A stretch of 64,000 nt of DNA from an uncultured Methylophilaceae bacterium (GCA_903870165.1 CAIQBW010000010.1:62001-126000), one strand, 5' to 3'; counted from the stretch's first letter, positions 48,966 to 59,506 are shown. Translations and numbers: made by a program. The notes: a model not told the origin generated them from the letters alone.

Positions 48966-49040
48966 TATCTAATACTTTTGAATGAAATGGCTTTTAAGTG
49001 AACTCGCCCTTAGGCCAAGACTATATTTAAGGAGTTTTAA

Positions 49041-49916
49041 ATGGCTGAAATTACCGCATCAATGGTAAAAGAATTACGTGAGCGTACTGATGCTCCGATG
49101 ATGGATTGTAAAAAAGCACTGTCAGAAGCTGACGGCGATATGGACCGTGCTGAAGAAATTCTACGTGTTCGTTTTGGCAATAAAGCAAGCAAAGCTGCTG
49201 GCCGTGTTGCTGCAGAAGGTACAGTGGGCGTTAGCATCAGCTCTGATGGTAAAACTGGCGCAATGATTGAAGTTAACTCCGAAACAGATTTCTGTGCAAA
49301 GAATGACGATTTCTTGGCTTACGTGCGAGAGTTAGCTGTTGTTGTTGAGAAAAGCAATCCAGCAGATATCGATGCTGTTGCAGCTTTGCCTATGAATGGC
49401 AGCACTGCAGAAGATGTTCGTACACAATTGGTTGGTAAAATTGGTGAAAACATCACACCACGTCGTTTTGTTCGTTTAGCTGCTCAAGGCAAATTGGCTT
49501 CTTATGTTCACGGAAGCAAAATTGGCGTAATCGTTGACGTTGTTGGTGGTGATGATGTGCTGGGTAAAGATATTGCTATGCATATTGCGGCTGCAAAACC
49601 AAAATCATTGGATGCTAGCGGTGTTGATGCCGCTTTGATTGAAGCTGAACGTCGCGTTGCAATTGAAAAGGCTAAAGAAGCTGGCAAGCCAGATGCAATG
49701 CTTGAAAAAATCGCTGACGGTACTGTGCAGAAATTCTTGAAAGAAGTGACTTTGCTTAGCCAAAACTTCGTTAAAGACGACAAGGTTACGATTGAGCAGT
49801 TGTTGAAATCAAAAGGCGCTTCTGTAGCTTCGTTCACGATGTACACTGTGGGTGAGGGCATTGAAAAAGTAGTGACGGATTTCGCTGCCGAAGTAGCTGC
49901 TGCCGCTAAGCTGTAA
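49041..49916 (+). CDS. tsf: Elongation factor Ts
   Basis: EF-Ts exchanges GDP for GTP on EF-Tu. The 291-residue protein shows the N-terminal UBA-like domain ([37 protein letters not shown]). The core has [20 protein letters not shown] and the double subdomain ending [20 protein letters not shown] ribosome site lies 8 bases before the ATG. A long frame on the other strand is only an antisense shadow of this Ala/Lys-rich gene. Confidence 0.98.
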   Translation: MAEITASMVKELRERTDAPMMDCKKALSEADGDMDRAEEILRVRFGNKASKAAGRVAAEGTVGVSISSDGKTGAMIEVNSETDFCAKNDDFLAYVRELAVVVEKSNPADIDAVAALPMNGSTAEDVRTQLVGKIGENITPRRFVRLAAQGKLASYVHGSKIGVIVDVVGGDDVLGKDIAMHIAAAKPKSLDASGVDAALIEAERRVAIEKAKEAGKPDAMLEKIADGTVQKFLKEVTLLSQNFVKDDKVTIEQLLKSKGASVASFTMYTVGEGIEKVVTDFAAEVAAAAKL

Positions 49917-49962
49917 AAAATAATTGCGCAGCAGATTTTTAGCTGCACAATGTTGTAAACTC

Positions 49963-50006
49963 GCAAAACGATGATATCCAAGGAGAGCTTGGCGTCATCG
50001 TTTTGC
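49963..50006 (+). promoter_or_regulatory. Long hairpin in the tsf-pyrH gap
   Basis: GCAAAACGATGA (49963-49974) pairs perfectly with TCATCGTTTTGC (49995-50006). After a small internal loop, CCAAG (49978-49982) pairs with CTTGG (49988-49992) around GAGAG. No T tract follows, so it is not a standard terminator. It ends 24 bases before the pyrH GTG and just before the AGGAG ribosome site, and may control pyrH translation or protect a processed 5' end. Confidence 0.65.
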
Positions 50007-50030
50007 ACAATAGAACAGGAGTTTTATACC

Positions 50031-50753
50031 GTGTCTGCACAAACGCCAAAATATAAACGTATCTTATTAAAACTTTCTGGCGAGGCCCTCATGGGGGATG
50101 ATGCTTACGGCATTAATCGTGCCACCATTAATCGTATTGTTGGTGAAGTTAAAGAAGTCGTTAATTTAGGTGTGCAGGTTGCTGTTGTTATTGGTGGCGG
50201 TAATATTTTCCGAGGCGTTGCGCCAGCGGCTGAAGGTATGGATAGAGCCACTGCAGATTACATGGGCATGCTCGCCACAGTCATGAATGCTTTAGCTCTT
50301 CAAGACGCCATGAAACACATCGGCTTGGTTAGTCGTGTTCAATCAGCACTTAATATCGAACAAGTTGCAGAACCTTATATTCGAGGCAAAGCTATTCGTT
50401 ATTTAGAAGAGGGTCGTGTCGTAATTTTTGGTGCTGGTACTGGCAATCCTTTCTTTACAACAGATACAGCCGCCGCATTACGAGGTCTTGAAATTAGCGC
50501 TGAGATTGTCATTAAAGCGACCAAGGTAGATGGTATCTACACAGATGATCCTAAAACAAATCCTGATGCTATGCGCTACACCACAGTTTCATTTGATGAA
50601 GCGATCGGAAAGAATCTAAAAGTCATGGACGCAACAGCTTTGACATTGTGTCGCGACCAAGGGCTCCCAATTTCCGTGTTTAGTATATTCAAGCAAGGCG
50701 CATTGAAGCGTGTTGTAATGGGTGAAGATGAAGGCACGAAAGTGTTAGCTTAG
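50031..50753 (+). CDS. pyrH: UMP kinase
   Basis: PyrH phosphorylates UMP to UDP, which is essential for RNA and for UDP-sugars of the envelope. The 240-residue protein begins at a GTG with AGGAG ahead. It shows [55 protein letters not shown] and [16 protein letters not shown], the standard PyrH blocks. The open frame continues upstream through the hairpin at 49963-50006, but that extension does not resemble the family. Confidence 0.97.
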   Translation: MSAQTPKYKRILLKLSGEALMGDDAYGINRATINRIVGEVKEVVNLGVQVAVVIGGGNIFRGVAPAAEGMDRATADYMGMLATVMNALALQDAMKHIGLVSRVQSALNIEQVAEPYIRGKAIRYLEEGRVVIFGAGTGNPFFTTDTAAALRGLEISAEIVIKATKVDGIYTDDPKTNPDAMRYTTVSFDEAIGKNLKVMDATALTLCRDQGLPISVFSIFKQGALKRVVMGEDEGTKVLA

Positions 50754-50807
50754 ATTTATAAGCGGTCTTTAGATGTCATCCAGTAAGTTATTAGTAAGGA
50801 GAAATAA

Positions 50808-51365
50808 ATGTTAGCTGAAATTAGATCTAATGCAGAACAAAAAATGCAAAAGTCGCTAGAAGCACTTAAAAACGACTTGGGTAAAGTGCGAACGGGTCGC
50901 GCTCATACAGGCCTATTAGATCACGTCATGGTTGAATATTACGGTTCTATGGTAGCGGTTAATCAAGTAGCAAACGTAACGCTAGGTGATGCGCGCACCA
51001 TTAACGTACAGCCCTATGAAAAGCCTATGATAGGTAAGGTTGAAAAGGCCATTCGAGATGCAGATTTGGGCTTAAATCCTGCAACTAATGGTGATTTAAT
51101 TCGTGTGCCGATGCCAATGCTGACAGAAGAACGTCGCAGGGACTTAATTAAAGTGGTCCGTACAGAAGGTGAAAATGCCAAAGTTGCGGTACGTAATATT
51201 CGTCGCGATGCAAATGATGCTTTAAAAAAGCTCATTAAAGATAAAGAAATCAGTGAGGATGATGAACGTCGTTCACAAGATGAAATTCAAAAAATCACCG
51301 ATAAAAATGTGGCTGAAATCGATAAGATGTTGCAGGCCAAAGAAACAGACTTAATGGCTGTTTAA
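50808..51365 (+). CDS. frr: Ribosome recycling factor
   Basis: Frr works with EF-G to split post-termination ribosomes. The 185 residues include [46 protein letters not shown] and LPIIGF-type reversed shadows only on the other strand. The core motif [39 protein letters not shown] is diagnostic. An AAGGAG site lies about 6 bases before the ATG. It lies between pyrH and uppS as in most proteobacteria. Confidence 0.98.
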   Translation: MLAEIRSNAEQKMQKSLEALKNDLGKVRTGRAHTGLLDHVMVEYYGSMVAVNQVANVTLGDARTINVQPYEKPMIGKVEKAIRDADLGLNPATNGDLIRVPMPMLTEERRRDLIKVVRTEGENAKVAVRNIRRDANDALKKLIKDKEISEDDERRSQDEIQKITDKNVAEIDKMLQAKETDLMAV

Positions 51366-51408
51366 GCATATTTAAATGCTGAAGTTTTTACTTAATATGG
51401 AGTTTTAA

Positions 51409-52161
51409 TTGGGCCTATTCTCGAGCTCGACAAACTCCATTCCTGAAGTGCTTCAGGTTCCGCGCCATATTGCTGTCATCATGGATGGGAATGGGCGCTG
51501 GGCTAAAAAACGCTTCCTTCCTCGCATAGCTGGTCACAAAGTTGGTGTTGAGACTGTTCGCACCATGATTAAGCATTGCGTTGATATAGGGGTTGAATAT
51601 CTTACTTTATTTGCATTTAGTAGCGAGAATTGGCGAAGACCTCCAGAGGAGGTAAGTTTTCTTATGGGCTTGTTTATGGAAGCCCTAAAAAAAGAAGTCA
51701 CTAAGTTACATAAAAACAATGTGCGGTTTATGATGATTGGTGACCGCACACGCTTTAATGATGCATTATGTGCTGAAATACTAGCCGCTGAGCATTTAAC
51801 AGCAAAAAATTCAGGCCTTACACTCACGATTGCAGCCAACTATGGCGGCAGATGGGATTTGCTTCAAGCTGTTAATGCGATGCAAAAAGCAAACCCAAAT
51901 TTGATTGGATGTTATACAGAAGAACACTTAACCCCTCACTTATCTATGTATTTTGCTCCTGAACCGGATTTGTTTATTCGAACAGGTGGCGAAAAACGTA
52001 TTAGTAACTTCTTGCTTTGGCAATTAGCCTACTCCGAGTTGTATTTTACAGATACGCTATGGCCTGACTTTGATGACGATGCTTTTAAACTCGCCATTCA
52101 ATCCTATCAACAACGGGAGCGTCGCTTTGGACGCACCAGTGAACAATTGGCAAACACATAA
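51409..52161 (+). CDS. uppS: Undecaprenyl diphosphate synthase (UppS)
   Basis: UppS elongates farnesyl diphosphate to the C55 carrier for peptidoglycan and LPS. The 250-residue product starts at a TTG with GGAG ahead. It has PRHIAVIMDGNGRWAKKRFLPRIAGHKVG with the catalytic Asp, LTLFAFSSENWRRPPEEVSFLM and FIRTGGEKRISNFLLWQLAYSELYF. The motif reads RTGGEKRISNF where most relatives have RIGGDLRISNF or RTSGEQRISNF, a mild variant. It abuts cdsA directly. Confidence 0.96.
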   Translation: MGLFSSSTNSIPEVLQVPRHIAVIMDGNGRWAKKRFLPRIAGHKVGVETVRTMIKHCVDIGVEYLTLFAFSSENWRRPPEEVSFLMGLFMEALKKEVTKLHKNNVRFMMIGDRTRFNDALCAEILAAEHLTAKNSGLTLTIAANYGGRWDLLQAVNAMQKANPNLIGCYTEEHLTPHLSMYFAPEPDLFIRTGGEKRISNFLLWQLAYSELYFTDTLWPDFDDDAFKLAIQSYQQRERRFGRTSEQLANT

Positions 52162-52995
52162 ATGCTTAAAACCCGCCTAATTACCTCCTTAGTCCTTTTC
52201 TTAAGCATAGGCGCCGCCTTTGTCTACTTGCCACCTTTGTATTGGGGGCTTTTAGTTCTTGCAGTTACTTCATTAGGCGCATGGGAATGGGCAGGAATGT
52301 CCAAGTTTAATAAGGCGTTAAGTCTTATTTATAGCGCTTTTGTATTGCTTTTGGGTTTATTTGTGATCCTTTACACCCCACAATCAATGCAAGTCGTAAT
52401 TATATGGGGGGTGCTAGCTTCAGCGACATTCTGGCTTTTGGTAGTCCCATTCTTGCTAGCCTTTACTCCTAAAATCAACAATCGCTTCATCATGGCGTTA
52501 CTTGGTTTAATCGCCATTATTCCTTTTGGTTTAACTTTAATCGCGCTCCGTGAGATTAACCCACTATTGTTAGTTGTTTTTGCGATGACGGTTTGGATTG
52601 CAGATAGCGCGGCCTACTTTGCAGGAAAGCATTTTGGTAAACACAAGCTAGCGCCATCGATTAGCCCAGGTAAAACTTGGGAGGGTGTACTTGGGGCATT
52701 TGTTGCCATCACAATCTACGCAGCTTTGCTTTCATATCTTACCCATCAAAGTTATTGGTTTGTACTAGTGTTTTGGGGTGTGCTGATACTCAGTATCATG
52801 GGTGATTTATTTGAATCGCTTATTAAGCGTCAAGCTGGTATTAAAGATAGCGGTAATTTACTTCCTGGACACGGGGGTGTTTTAGATCGAATTGATGGCT
52901 TAACATCAAGTCTGCCATTGGTGATGTTCTTATTAACTTTGCCTATCTATTACAATCTTTATTTGTATATAAAAGCCGTTGTATTTCATGCCTAG
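52162..52995 (+). CDS. cdsA: Phosphatidate cytidylyltransferase
   Basis: CdsA makes CDP-diacylglycerol, the precursor of all phospholipids. The 277-residue polytopic membrane protein has about eight hydrophobic helices. Its family signature lies in SPGKTWEGVLGAFVAI and, further on, GDLFESLIKRQAGIKDSGNLLPGHGGVLDRIDGL, including the metal-binding Asp residues. It starts immediately after the uppS stop and overlaps dxr by 8 bases. Confidence 0.97.
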   Translation: MLKTRLITSLVLFLSIGAAFVYLPPLYWGLLVLAVTSLGAWEWAGMSKFNKALSLIYSAFVLLLGLFVILYTPQSMQVVIIWGVLASATFWLLVVPFLLAFTPKINNRFIMALLGLIAIIPFGLTLIALREINPLLLVVFAMTVWIADSAAYFAGKHFGKHKLAPSISPGKTWEGVLGAFVAITIYAALLSYLTHQSYWFVLVFWGVLILSIMGDLFESLIKRQAGIKDSGNLLPGHGGVLDRIDGLTSSLPLVMFLLTLPIYYNLYLYIKAVVFHA

Positions 52996-54175
52996 CTTGC
53001 AACAAGTCACCATACTTGGTGCAACTGGCACCATAGGCGTTAATACTTTGGATGTTATTTCACAGCATCCTCATCGCTTTGAAGTTTTTGCATTAACTGC
53101 TAATCAAAACGTTGATGCTTTATTTAATCAATGTCAGAAATTCAATCCTCGTTATGCAGTGATGCTACAAGAGCAGGCCGCTGAACGGTTGTCAGTGAAA
53201 TTAAAACAAGCAGGAAGCGCTACCGAAGTTCTTAATGGCTTATCCGCGTTAGAGTTTGTTTCCGCTCATAAGGATGTCGACGCTGTGATGGCGGCGATTG
53301 TTGGTTCTGCGGGCTTAAAACCTTCTATTGCTGCCGCGAAGGCTGGTAAGCGTATTTTGTTAGCCAATAAAGAAACGCTCGTTATGGCGGGTAGTCTTTT
53401 TATGCAAGCCGTTGAAGTGGGTGGGGCAACACTCCTACCAATTGACAGTGAGCATAACGCGATATTCCAAGTGATGCCTCACGATAAACGCAAAAATCTT
53501 GAGGATGGAGGCGTTAAAAAGATACTTCTAACCGCCTCGGGTGGTCCATTCCGCAAAGCAAGCGGTGAAGAACTTAAGCGGGTCACGGTAAAGCAGGCTT
53601 TGCATCATCCTAATTGGGTGATGGGGCCAAAAATTACGATTGATTCTGCAACGTTAATGAATAAGGGCTTGGAGGTTATAGAAGCGCATTGGCTATTTAA
53701 TGCCTCTGCAAAACAAATCGAAGTGGTGGTGCATCCACAAAGCGTTATCCATTCTATGGTTGAGTATGTTGATGGCTCGGTTCTAGCTCAGCTAGGCAAC
53801 CCTGATATGCGCACTCCGATTGCTTATGCATTGGGTTATCCAGATCGCCTGCAAAGTGGCGTTAGTTCGCTTGATTTATTCAAAATTGCACGTTTAGATT
53901 TTGAAGCGCCAGATACACTACAATTTCCATGTCTAAGATTGGCGTTTGATGCCTTAAAAGTTGGCGGCAATGCGGCCGCGATTATGAATGCTGCAAATGA
54001 AATCGCTGTTGAAGCATTTATCAAAGAAAGAATCAGGTTTACGGATATCCCTATACTCATTGAATCAGTGATGGAAAATAGTCAAATCAAGGCTGTAACC
54101 GACTTGGAAATGTTGATTAAATCAGATCAAGAGTCACGAATTGCTGCTGAGGAATGGGTAAAACGCGCCTCATGA
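52988..54175 (+). CDS. dxr: 1-deoxy-D-xylulose 5-phosphate reductoisomerase
   Basis: Dxr converts DXP to MEP, the first committed step of isoprenoid synthesis. The 395-residue protein has the NADPH-binding GATGTIGVNTLDVI. It also has LLANKETLVMAG, the metal site in LLPIDSEHNAIFQ, LTASGGPFR, WVMGPKITIDSATLMNKGLEVIEAHWLF and the active-site flap. The ATG at 52988 is preferred to a TTG at 52979. It overlaps cdsA and rseP, within one coupled operon. Confidence 0.97.
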   Translation: MPSLQQVTILGATGTIGVNTLDVISQHPHRFEVFALTANQNVDALFNQCQKFNPRYAVMLQEQAAERLSVKLKQAGSATEVLNGLSALEFVSAHKDVDAVMAAIVGSAGLKPSIAAAKAGKRILLANKETLVMAGSLFMQAVEVGGATLLPIDSEHNAIFQVMPHDKRKNLEDGGVKKILLTASGGPFRKASGEELKRVTVKQALHHPNWVMGPKITIDSATLMNKGLEVIEAHWLFNASAKQIEVVVHPQSVIHSMVEYVDGSVLAQLGNPDMRTPIAYALGYPDRLQSGVSSLDLFKIARLDFEAPDTLQFPCLRLAFDALKVGGNAAAIMNAANEIAVEAFIKERIRFTDIPILIESVMENSQIKAVTDLEMLIKSDQESRIAAEEWVKRAS

Positions 54176-55545
54176 TTACTCTGATTGCTTTTGTATTTAC
54201 CTTAGCTGTTTTAATTGCTATTCATGAGTATGGCCACTTTCAAGTAGCCCGATGGTGTGGTGTTAAGGTGCTCAAGTTTTCTTTAGGCTTTGGGCGACCA
54301 ATTTACTCTAAAAGGTTTGGGCTGGACCAAACAGAATTTATCATCTCGGCCTTGCCATTCGGTGGTTTTGTAAAGATGTTGGATGAGCGCGAACTTTCAG
54401 AAGATGAACAATCTTCAATAAATCAAAACGACATAAGTCGCGCCTTTAATCGTCAAAATATATTTAAGCGTATTGCTATTGTTTCAGCAGGCCCGATTGC
54501 CAATCTTTTGCTTGCTGTTGCTTTGTATTGGGGTTTGATGCTTCAAGGCACGACGGGCATTAAACCCATTTTAGCTTCTATTCAAGAGGGTTCTCCTGCA
54601 GCAATTGCACAGTTACATCAAGGTGATATCGTCATAAAAGTCGCTGGTGAAAACGTTAAATTGTGGCAAGACGTTCAGTGGATAATCATTCGGAACGTTT
54701 TTAAAAAGCCTTACGTTGAGATTGAAACAATTGATAAATCTCAACAAAAACATATCCGCACATTAGAATTAGCTGGCATTACAGAGTCTGATTTAAATAC
54801 TAACTTTTTAGATAAGCTGGGGCTTAAGCCGAATCATCCTAAAGTGCCTGCAGTGATTGGATCTATAATCAAAGATAGTCCTTCTGCAAAAGCAGGGTTG
54901 AATGCTGGCGATAAGGTTTTGAATGTTGATGGACTTGTAATAGATGATTGGGAAACGCTAGTTAAGTTAGTACAAACAAGTCCTAACAAAAAACTAAAGT
55001 TAAGCATTGAACGTGGTAATCAAAAAAAATCGATCGATCTTATCCCGCAAGCAATCACTAAAGACGGCGTAATATCAGGTCAAATTGGCGCAGCAGTGTT
55101 GCTCAATGAGAACCTAATGAAAGATTACATCGTCACCATTCATAACTCACCCTCAGAAGCGCTTGTTCGGGCGATTCAAAAAACTTATGAAACTGCTACG
55201 TTTAGCCTGAAAATGTTAGCTAATATGTTAACTGGTCACATCTCAATTAAGTCCATCAGTGGACCAGTCACCATTGCCACATATGCTGGGCAAAGTGCTC
55301 AGTTGGGTATAAATGCATTCATTGCCTTTTTGGCAGTTATTAGTATTAGCCTTGGCGTCTTAAATCTACTGCCAATCCCTGTGTTGGATGGGGGACATTT
55401 GTTGTATTATATGGTTGAATTGATAAAGGGCAGTCCAGTTTCTGAGGAAACGATGGAAGTTGGTCAGCGCATTGGCTTTGCAATCTTGGGATTGCTGATG
55501 GTATGTGCTTTATATAACGATATTAATAGATTGATAGTGGGCTAA
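54172..55545 (+). CDS. rseP: Site-2 protease RseP
   Basis: RseP cuts anti-sigma-E and remnant signal peptides inside the membrane. The product of about 457 residues begins in the first membrane helix with the zinc motif HEYGH and has two central PDZ domains (around EGSPAAIAQLHQGDIVIKVAG and DSPSAKAGLNAGDKVLNVDG). A second catalytic helix has LLPIPVLDGGHLLYY. The ATG at 54172 overlaps the dxr stop in ATGA. It is followed after 5 bases by bamA. Confidence 0.96.
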   Translation: MITLIAFVFTLAVLIAIHEYGHFQVARWCGVKVLKFSLGFGRPIYSKRFGLDQTEFIISALPFGGFVKMLDERELSEDEQSSINQNDISRAFNRQNIFKRIAIVSAGPIANLLLAVALYWGLMLQGTTGIKPILASIQEGSPAAIAQLHQGDIVIKVAGENVKLWQDVQWIIIRNVFKKPYVEIETIDKSQQKHIRTLELAGITESDLNTNFLDKLGLKPNHPKVPAVIGSIIKDSPSAKAGLNAGDKVLNVDGLVIDDWETLVKLVQTSPNKKLKLSIERGNQKKSIDLIPQAITKDGVISGQIGAAVLLNENLMKDYIVTIHNSPSEALVRAIQKTYETATFSLKMLANMLTGHISIKSISGPVTIATYAGQSAQLGINAFIAFLAVISISLGVLNLLPIPVLDGGHLLYYMVELIKGSPVSEETMEVGQRIGFAILGLLMVCALYNDINRLIVG

Positions 55546-55550
55546 GCCTA

Positions 55551-57914
55551 ATGATTTTTAAAGAAAAATTACGTGCTAAATTGAAGCAGTTACCGTTAGC
55601 GGTGATTGGACTTTATGCTTCAAGTGCATTTGCGATGGAACCTTTCGTTGTAAAAGATATTCGCGTGGAAGGTATTCAACGTACTGAAGCTGGCACGGTG
55701 TTTAGCTATTTGCCTGTCAAAGTGGGCGAAACCATGGACGACGAAAAGGCAACGCAAGCCATTAAATCGCTTTATGGCACAGGATTTTTCAAAGATATTC
55801 GCATTGAGGCAGATCAAGATGTTTTGGTTGTCACGATTCAAGAGCGATCTGCGATAGCTCAAATTACTTTCAACGGCAATAAATCATTTCCAACTGACAA
55901 AATGAAAGAAGGCCTTAAGCAAATTGGCCTTTCTGAAGGACTTATTTTTGATAAGTCTATGCTTGACAGAGCAGAGCAAGAAATTAAGCGTCAGTACTTG
56001 GCGCAAGGCAAGTATGGGGCAAGCGTTAAGGCATCAGTGAGCCCATTAGAGCGCAATCGTGTTGGTCTTCGTTTTGAAATTGAAGAGGGCGCAGTTTCAA
56101 AGATTAGAAGCATTAACATCGTTGGTAATCAGGCATTCACTGAAGATGAATTGCACGAACAATTTAAGCTATCGACACCTGATTGGATGACTTGGTGGAG
56201 TAAGAACGATCAGTACTCTAAACAAAAGCTTACTGCAGATTTAGAGACTATGCGCTCTTTCTACATGAACCAAGGCTATTTAGAGTTTAATATTGATTCA
56301 ACCCAAGTATCTATTTCGCCAGACAAGCGTGATATATACATCACGGCTAACATTACTGAAGGTGAAAAATACACGGTCACTGGTATTAAAGTGGCTGGTG
56401 ATACGATCATTCCAGAAGATGAGCTACGCAAGCTGATTGGATTGAATGCGGGCGATACTTTTAATCGACAAAAAGTGACCTCATCAACCAAGGCAATGAG
56501 CGACAGACTAGGCAATGAAGGTTATGCCTTTGCAAACGTAAATGCGGTGCCTGAAGTCGATAAAGAAAACCATACAGTAGCTTTTACCTTTATGGTTGAT
56601 CCAGGTCGTCGCGTTTATGTGCGCCGTATTAATATAGCTGGCAACACAAGAACACGCGACGAAGTTGTTAGACGAGAAATGCGTCAAATGGAATCATCAT
56701 GGTATGGGGCTGACAAAATTACACGCTCTAAGCAACGTCTAGATCGTTTGCAATACTTCTCTGATGTGAACCTTGAAACGCCTGCTGTTCCTGGCACATC
56801 TGACCAAGTCGACGTAAATGTTAGCCTCACAGAAAAGTCAACAGGTAGCATTATGTTTGGTGCCGGTTTGTCCAGCGCGGAAGGTATTGTGTTGGGCGTT
56901 ACTGTCAATCAAAATAACTTCTTAGGTACGGGTAACCGTGTATCTGCACAAGTCAATACCGGTAAAGTGAATACCGTTTATTCATTGTCTTACACAGACC
57001 CATATTTCACACCTGACGGTATTAGTAGAACCTTTAATATTTATCGTCGTGATGTTGATACTACAAGCTTGGGAACTGGCACTTACAAAACATCTTCATA
57101 TGGAGGCGGGGTTAGTTTTGGCATGCCACTCAACGAGCGCGATTCTGTAAGTGCCGGCTTAACATTCGACTACACTGATGTTTCTCTTGATCCTACTAGC
57201 CCACTTATGTATGTGAACTATTGTGCTGGAAATACAAATGGATGCAGTAATTACTCTTGGATGCTAAATCTTGGCTGGGCTCATGATACTAGAGATAATA
57301 CGCTATACCCTAAAGAGGGTGGGTATCAAAGACTTTCAACAGAAATTGGCTTACCAGGTCTAGATCTCGAGTACTATAAAGTTGAGTATAAACATTCATG
57401 GTACAAGCCGCTGAGTGCCAATATGACGCTTATGTTGAACGGTGAAGCTGGATATGGAGATACCTATGGTTCAAAAGATTTTCCATTCTTTAAGAATTTT
57501 TACATTGGTGGCGTAAACTCTGTTCGCGGATATGATACAAGCGCCATAGGCCCCTATGTAGGTCCTCAAAACTATACTGACTCTTCAGGAAATCCACAAA
57601 CTCATCCAGGCTATTACACTGGAGGCACAAAGCGCGTATTAGGTAACGCGGAGATTTTCTTCCCTGTGCCTGGCATGAAAGACTCTAGTCAATTACGATT
57701 AAGCACATTCCTAGATGCAGGTAGCGTTGCAGGCACTAATGTTGCTGGTACGACAGGCTCCAACAGTTTAGCGGATATAAGGTACTCCATTGGCGCTGGT
57801 ATTGCTTGGTATTCCCCATTCGGACCGATTAAGTTGGTTTTTGCTAAAGCGCTTAATCCACAAGTCACAGACAGAACACAAATCATCCAGTTCCAATTGG
57901 GTTCACAATTTTAA
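55551..57914 (+). CDS. bamA: Outer membrane protein assembly factor BamA
   Basis: BamA is the central beta-barrel of the BAM complex. The 787-residue protein has a signal peptide (LKQLPLAVIGLYASSAFAMEPF) and five POTRA domains, the first starting FVVKDIRVEGIQRTEAGTVFSYLPV and the last ending near residue 425. A C-terminal 16-strand barrel follows, with the VRGYDTSAIGP motif of the L6 loop and a C-terminal Phe in FQLGSQF. A disulfide-capable pair (NYCAGNTNGCSN) lies in an extracellular loop. It sits upstream of its chaperone skp. Confidence 0.97.
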   Translation: MIFKEKLRAKLKQLPLAVIGLYASSAFAMEPFVVKDIRVEGIQRTEAGTVFSYLPVKVGETMDDEKATQAIKSLYGTGFFKDIRIEADQDVLVVTIQERSAIAQITFNGNKSFPTDKMKEGLKQIGLSEGLIFDKSMLDRAEQEIKRQYLAQGKYGASVKASVSPLERNRVGLRFEIEEGAVSKIRSINIVGNQAFTEDELHEQFKLSTPDWMTWWSKNDQYSKQKLTADLETMRSFYMNQGYLEFNIDSTQVSISPDKRDIYITANITEGEKYTVTGIKVAGDTIIPEDELRKLIGLNAGDTFNRQKVTSSTKAMSDRLGNEGYAFANVNAVPEVDKENHTVAFTFMVDPGRRVYVRRINIAGNTRTRDEVVRREMRQMESSWYGADKITRSKQRLDRLQYFSDVNLETPAVPGTSDQVDVNVSLTEKSTGSIMFGAGLSSAEGIVLGVTVNQNNFLGTGNRVSAQVNTGKVNTVYSLSYTDPYFTPDGISRTFNIYRRDVDTTSLGTGTYKTSSYGGGVSFGMPLNERDSVSAGLTFDYTDVSLDPTSPLMYVNYCAGNTNGCSNYSWMLNLGWAHDTRDNTLYPKEGGYQRLSTEIGLPGLDLEYYKVEYKHSWYKPLSANMTLMLNGEAGYGDTYGSKDFPFFKNFYIGGVNSVRGYDTSAIGPYVGPQNYTDSSGNPQTHPGYYTGGTKRVLGNAEIFFPVPGMKDSSQLRLSTFLDAGSVAGTNVAGTTGSNSLADIRYSIGAGIAWYSPFGPIKLVFAKALNPQVTDRTQIIQFQLGSQF

Positions 57915-57943
57915 TTAGCAAGATAGACACTAGGAGATTTTAA

Positions 57944-58447
57944 TTGAGTAAATTATTAAGTCGTTTATTGGTTGTAGGTTTGATGGGATTTGCATTCAAT
58001 GCAAATGCGGCCGAACTTAAAATTGGGTATGTTCAAGTAGATAAAATCTTACAAGAAGCACCACAAACAGCTGAAAGTGGGAAGAAGCTGGAAAAAGAGT
58101 TTAGCCCACGCACTCAGGAGCTAGAACGCTTGCAAAAGCAAATTAAAGACATCGAAACTTCTTTGGATAAAGATGCTTTGACCATGTCTGATACTGATAG
58201 AAAAAACAAAGAGCGTGATTCAGCTAACCTTAAGATCGATTTTCAACGTAAACAGCGCGAATTGCGTGAAGATGTGAACCTTCGTAAAAATGAAGAGTTA
58301 GGCTCGTTGCAAGATCGAATTAATAAAGCTGTAACAGCCGTTTCAGAAGCAGAAGGTTACGATTTGGTTGTGTACGGCGGTGTAGCATACGCAAACAAAA
58401 AAATCGACATCACCGACAAAGTGTTGAAGTCTTTAGGTAAGAAATAA
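57944..58447 (+). CDS. skp: Periplasmic chaperone Skp/OmpH
   Basis: Skp is a trimeric periplasmic chaperone that holds unfolded outer-membrane proteins. The 167-residue product starts at TTG, with AGGAG about 10 bases ahead, and has a signal peptide cleaved after FNANAA. ELKIGYVQVDKILQEAPQTAESGKKLEKEF follows, and then the long charged tentacle helices. The C-terminal strand region reads GYDLVVYGGVAYANKKIDITDKVLKSL. Its place between bamA and lpxD is conserved. Confidence 0.93.
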   Translation: MSKLLSRLLVVGLMGFAFNANAAELKIGYVQVDKILQEAPQTAESGKKLEKEFSPRTQELERLQKQIKDIETSLDKDALTMSDTDRKNKERDSANLKIDFQRKQRELREDVNLRKNEELGSLQDRINKAVTAVSEAEGYDLVVYGGVAYANKKIDITDKVLKSLGKK

Positions 58448-58477
58448 TCGGCCGTTGTTAATGGTTATTTTGATTGT

Positions 58478-59506
58478 ATGAGCATCACACTAAAAGAATT
58501 AGTTCAACAATTTGGTGGAGAGCTAATTGGTGATGACATTAGTGTTAATCGCGTAGCTTCGATTACAAATGCAGAGCCAGGTAACATCACTTTTATAACT
58601 GACAGCAAATACCGAAAAAGTCTCTCAGATACTAGAGCGAGTGCGGTTATATTGGCTGAAGAGAATAAAGCTTTTAGCCTTCTGCCTATGATAGTGACAA
58701 ATAACCCTTATGCTTATTTTGCCAAAGTTTCAGCTTTATTAAACCCTAAAAGCGTTGCTTTGCATGGCATTCATGATAGCGCAATAGTTGGTATTGGTTC
58801 TGAAGTGTCAGCAACATGCACTATTGGCCCTAAAGCTGTAATTGGTCACAATGTAAGTTTGGAAGAAGGGGTCGTGATAGGGGCTGGTACTTTTATTGGT
58901 GACAATGTCGTTATTGGAAAAAATACTCAGGTTCAGGCTAACGTCACCGTTTACTCAAATTGCGTAATTGGTGCCAATTGTAATATTGCCGCAGGCGCCG
59001 TGATTGGTGCAGATGGTTTTGGGTATGCAAACCAAGAGGGTGTTTGGGTAAAAATACCACAAGTTGGTCGTGTGTTGATTGCTGATAATGTAGATATTGG
59101 AGCAAACACAACTATTGACCGAGGGGCGCTTGATGACACGGTCATTGAACAAGGTGTAAAGCTCGACAATCTCATTCAGATTGGTCACAACTGCGTGATT
59201 GGTGAGCATACTGTGATTGCTGGATGTGTTGGCATTGCAGGCAGTGCAAAAATAGGAAAGCGCTGCCGTATCGGCGGCGCAGCAATGATACTAGGTCATT
59301 TAGAAATTGCCGATAACGTGACAATTTCGCCAGGTAGTATGATTACAAGATCGCTTAAGAAAGTAGACACTTATACAGCGCTAATGCCATTTCAAACGCA
59401 TGATGAATGGTTAAAAACAGCAGCTAACTTGCGACACTTAACAGAGCTAAATGAAAAGTTAAAAAAGCTAGAACAACAAGTAGCTGAATTGAAATTAACA
59501 AATTGA
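58478..59506 (+). CDS. lpxD: UDP-3-O-acyl-glucosamine N-acyltransferase
   Basis: LpxD adds the second (N-linked) acyl chain in lipid A synthesis. The 342-residue protein has the uridine-binding N-terminal domain ([45 protein letters not shown]). A left-handed beta helix of hexapeptide repeats follows (residues about 100-300), with the catalytic His in [14 protein letters not shown], and a C-terminal helix ends the protein. It precedes fabZ and lpxA in the usual order. Confidence 0.96.
   Translation: MSITLKELVQQFGGELIGDDISVNRVASITNAEPGNITFITDSKYRKSLSDTRASAVILAEENKAFSLLPMIVTNNPYAYFAKVSALLNPKSVALHGIHDSAIVGIGSEVSATCTIGPKAVIGHNVSLEEGVVIGAGTFIGDNVVIGKNTQVQANVTVYSNCVIGANCNIAAGAVIGADGFGYANQEGVWVKIPQVGRVLIADNVDIGANTTIDRGALDDTVIEQGVKLDNLIQIGHNCVIGEHTVIAGCVGIAGSAKIGKRCRIGGAAMILGHLEIADNVTISPGSMITRSLKKVDTYTALMPFQTHDEWLKTAANLRHLTELNEKLKKLEQQVAELKLTN

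Noticed and set aside
49508-50008. 166-codon open frame on the minus strand across tsf
   Set aside because: It is antisense to the whole C-terminal half of EF-Ts, has Ser/Ala/Thr/Ile-rich shadow composition and matches no family pattern.
49971-50030. PyrH extended 20 residues upstream to the ATG at 49971
   Set aside because: The extra residues are unlike UMP kinase N-termini and are encoded by the hairpin; the GTG at 50031 has the ribosome site.
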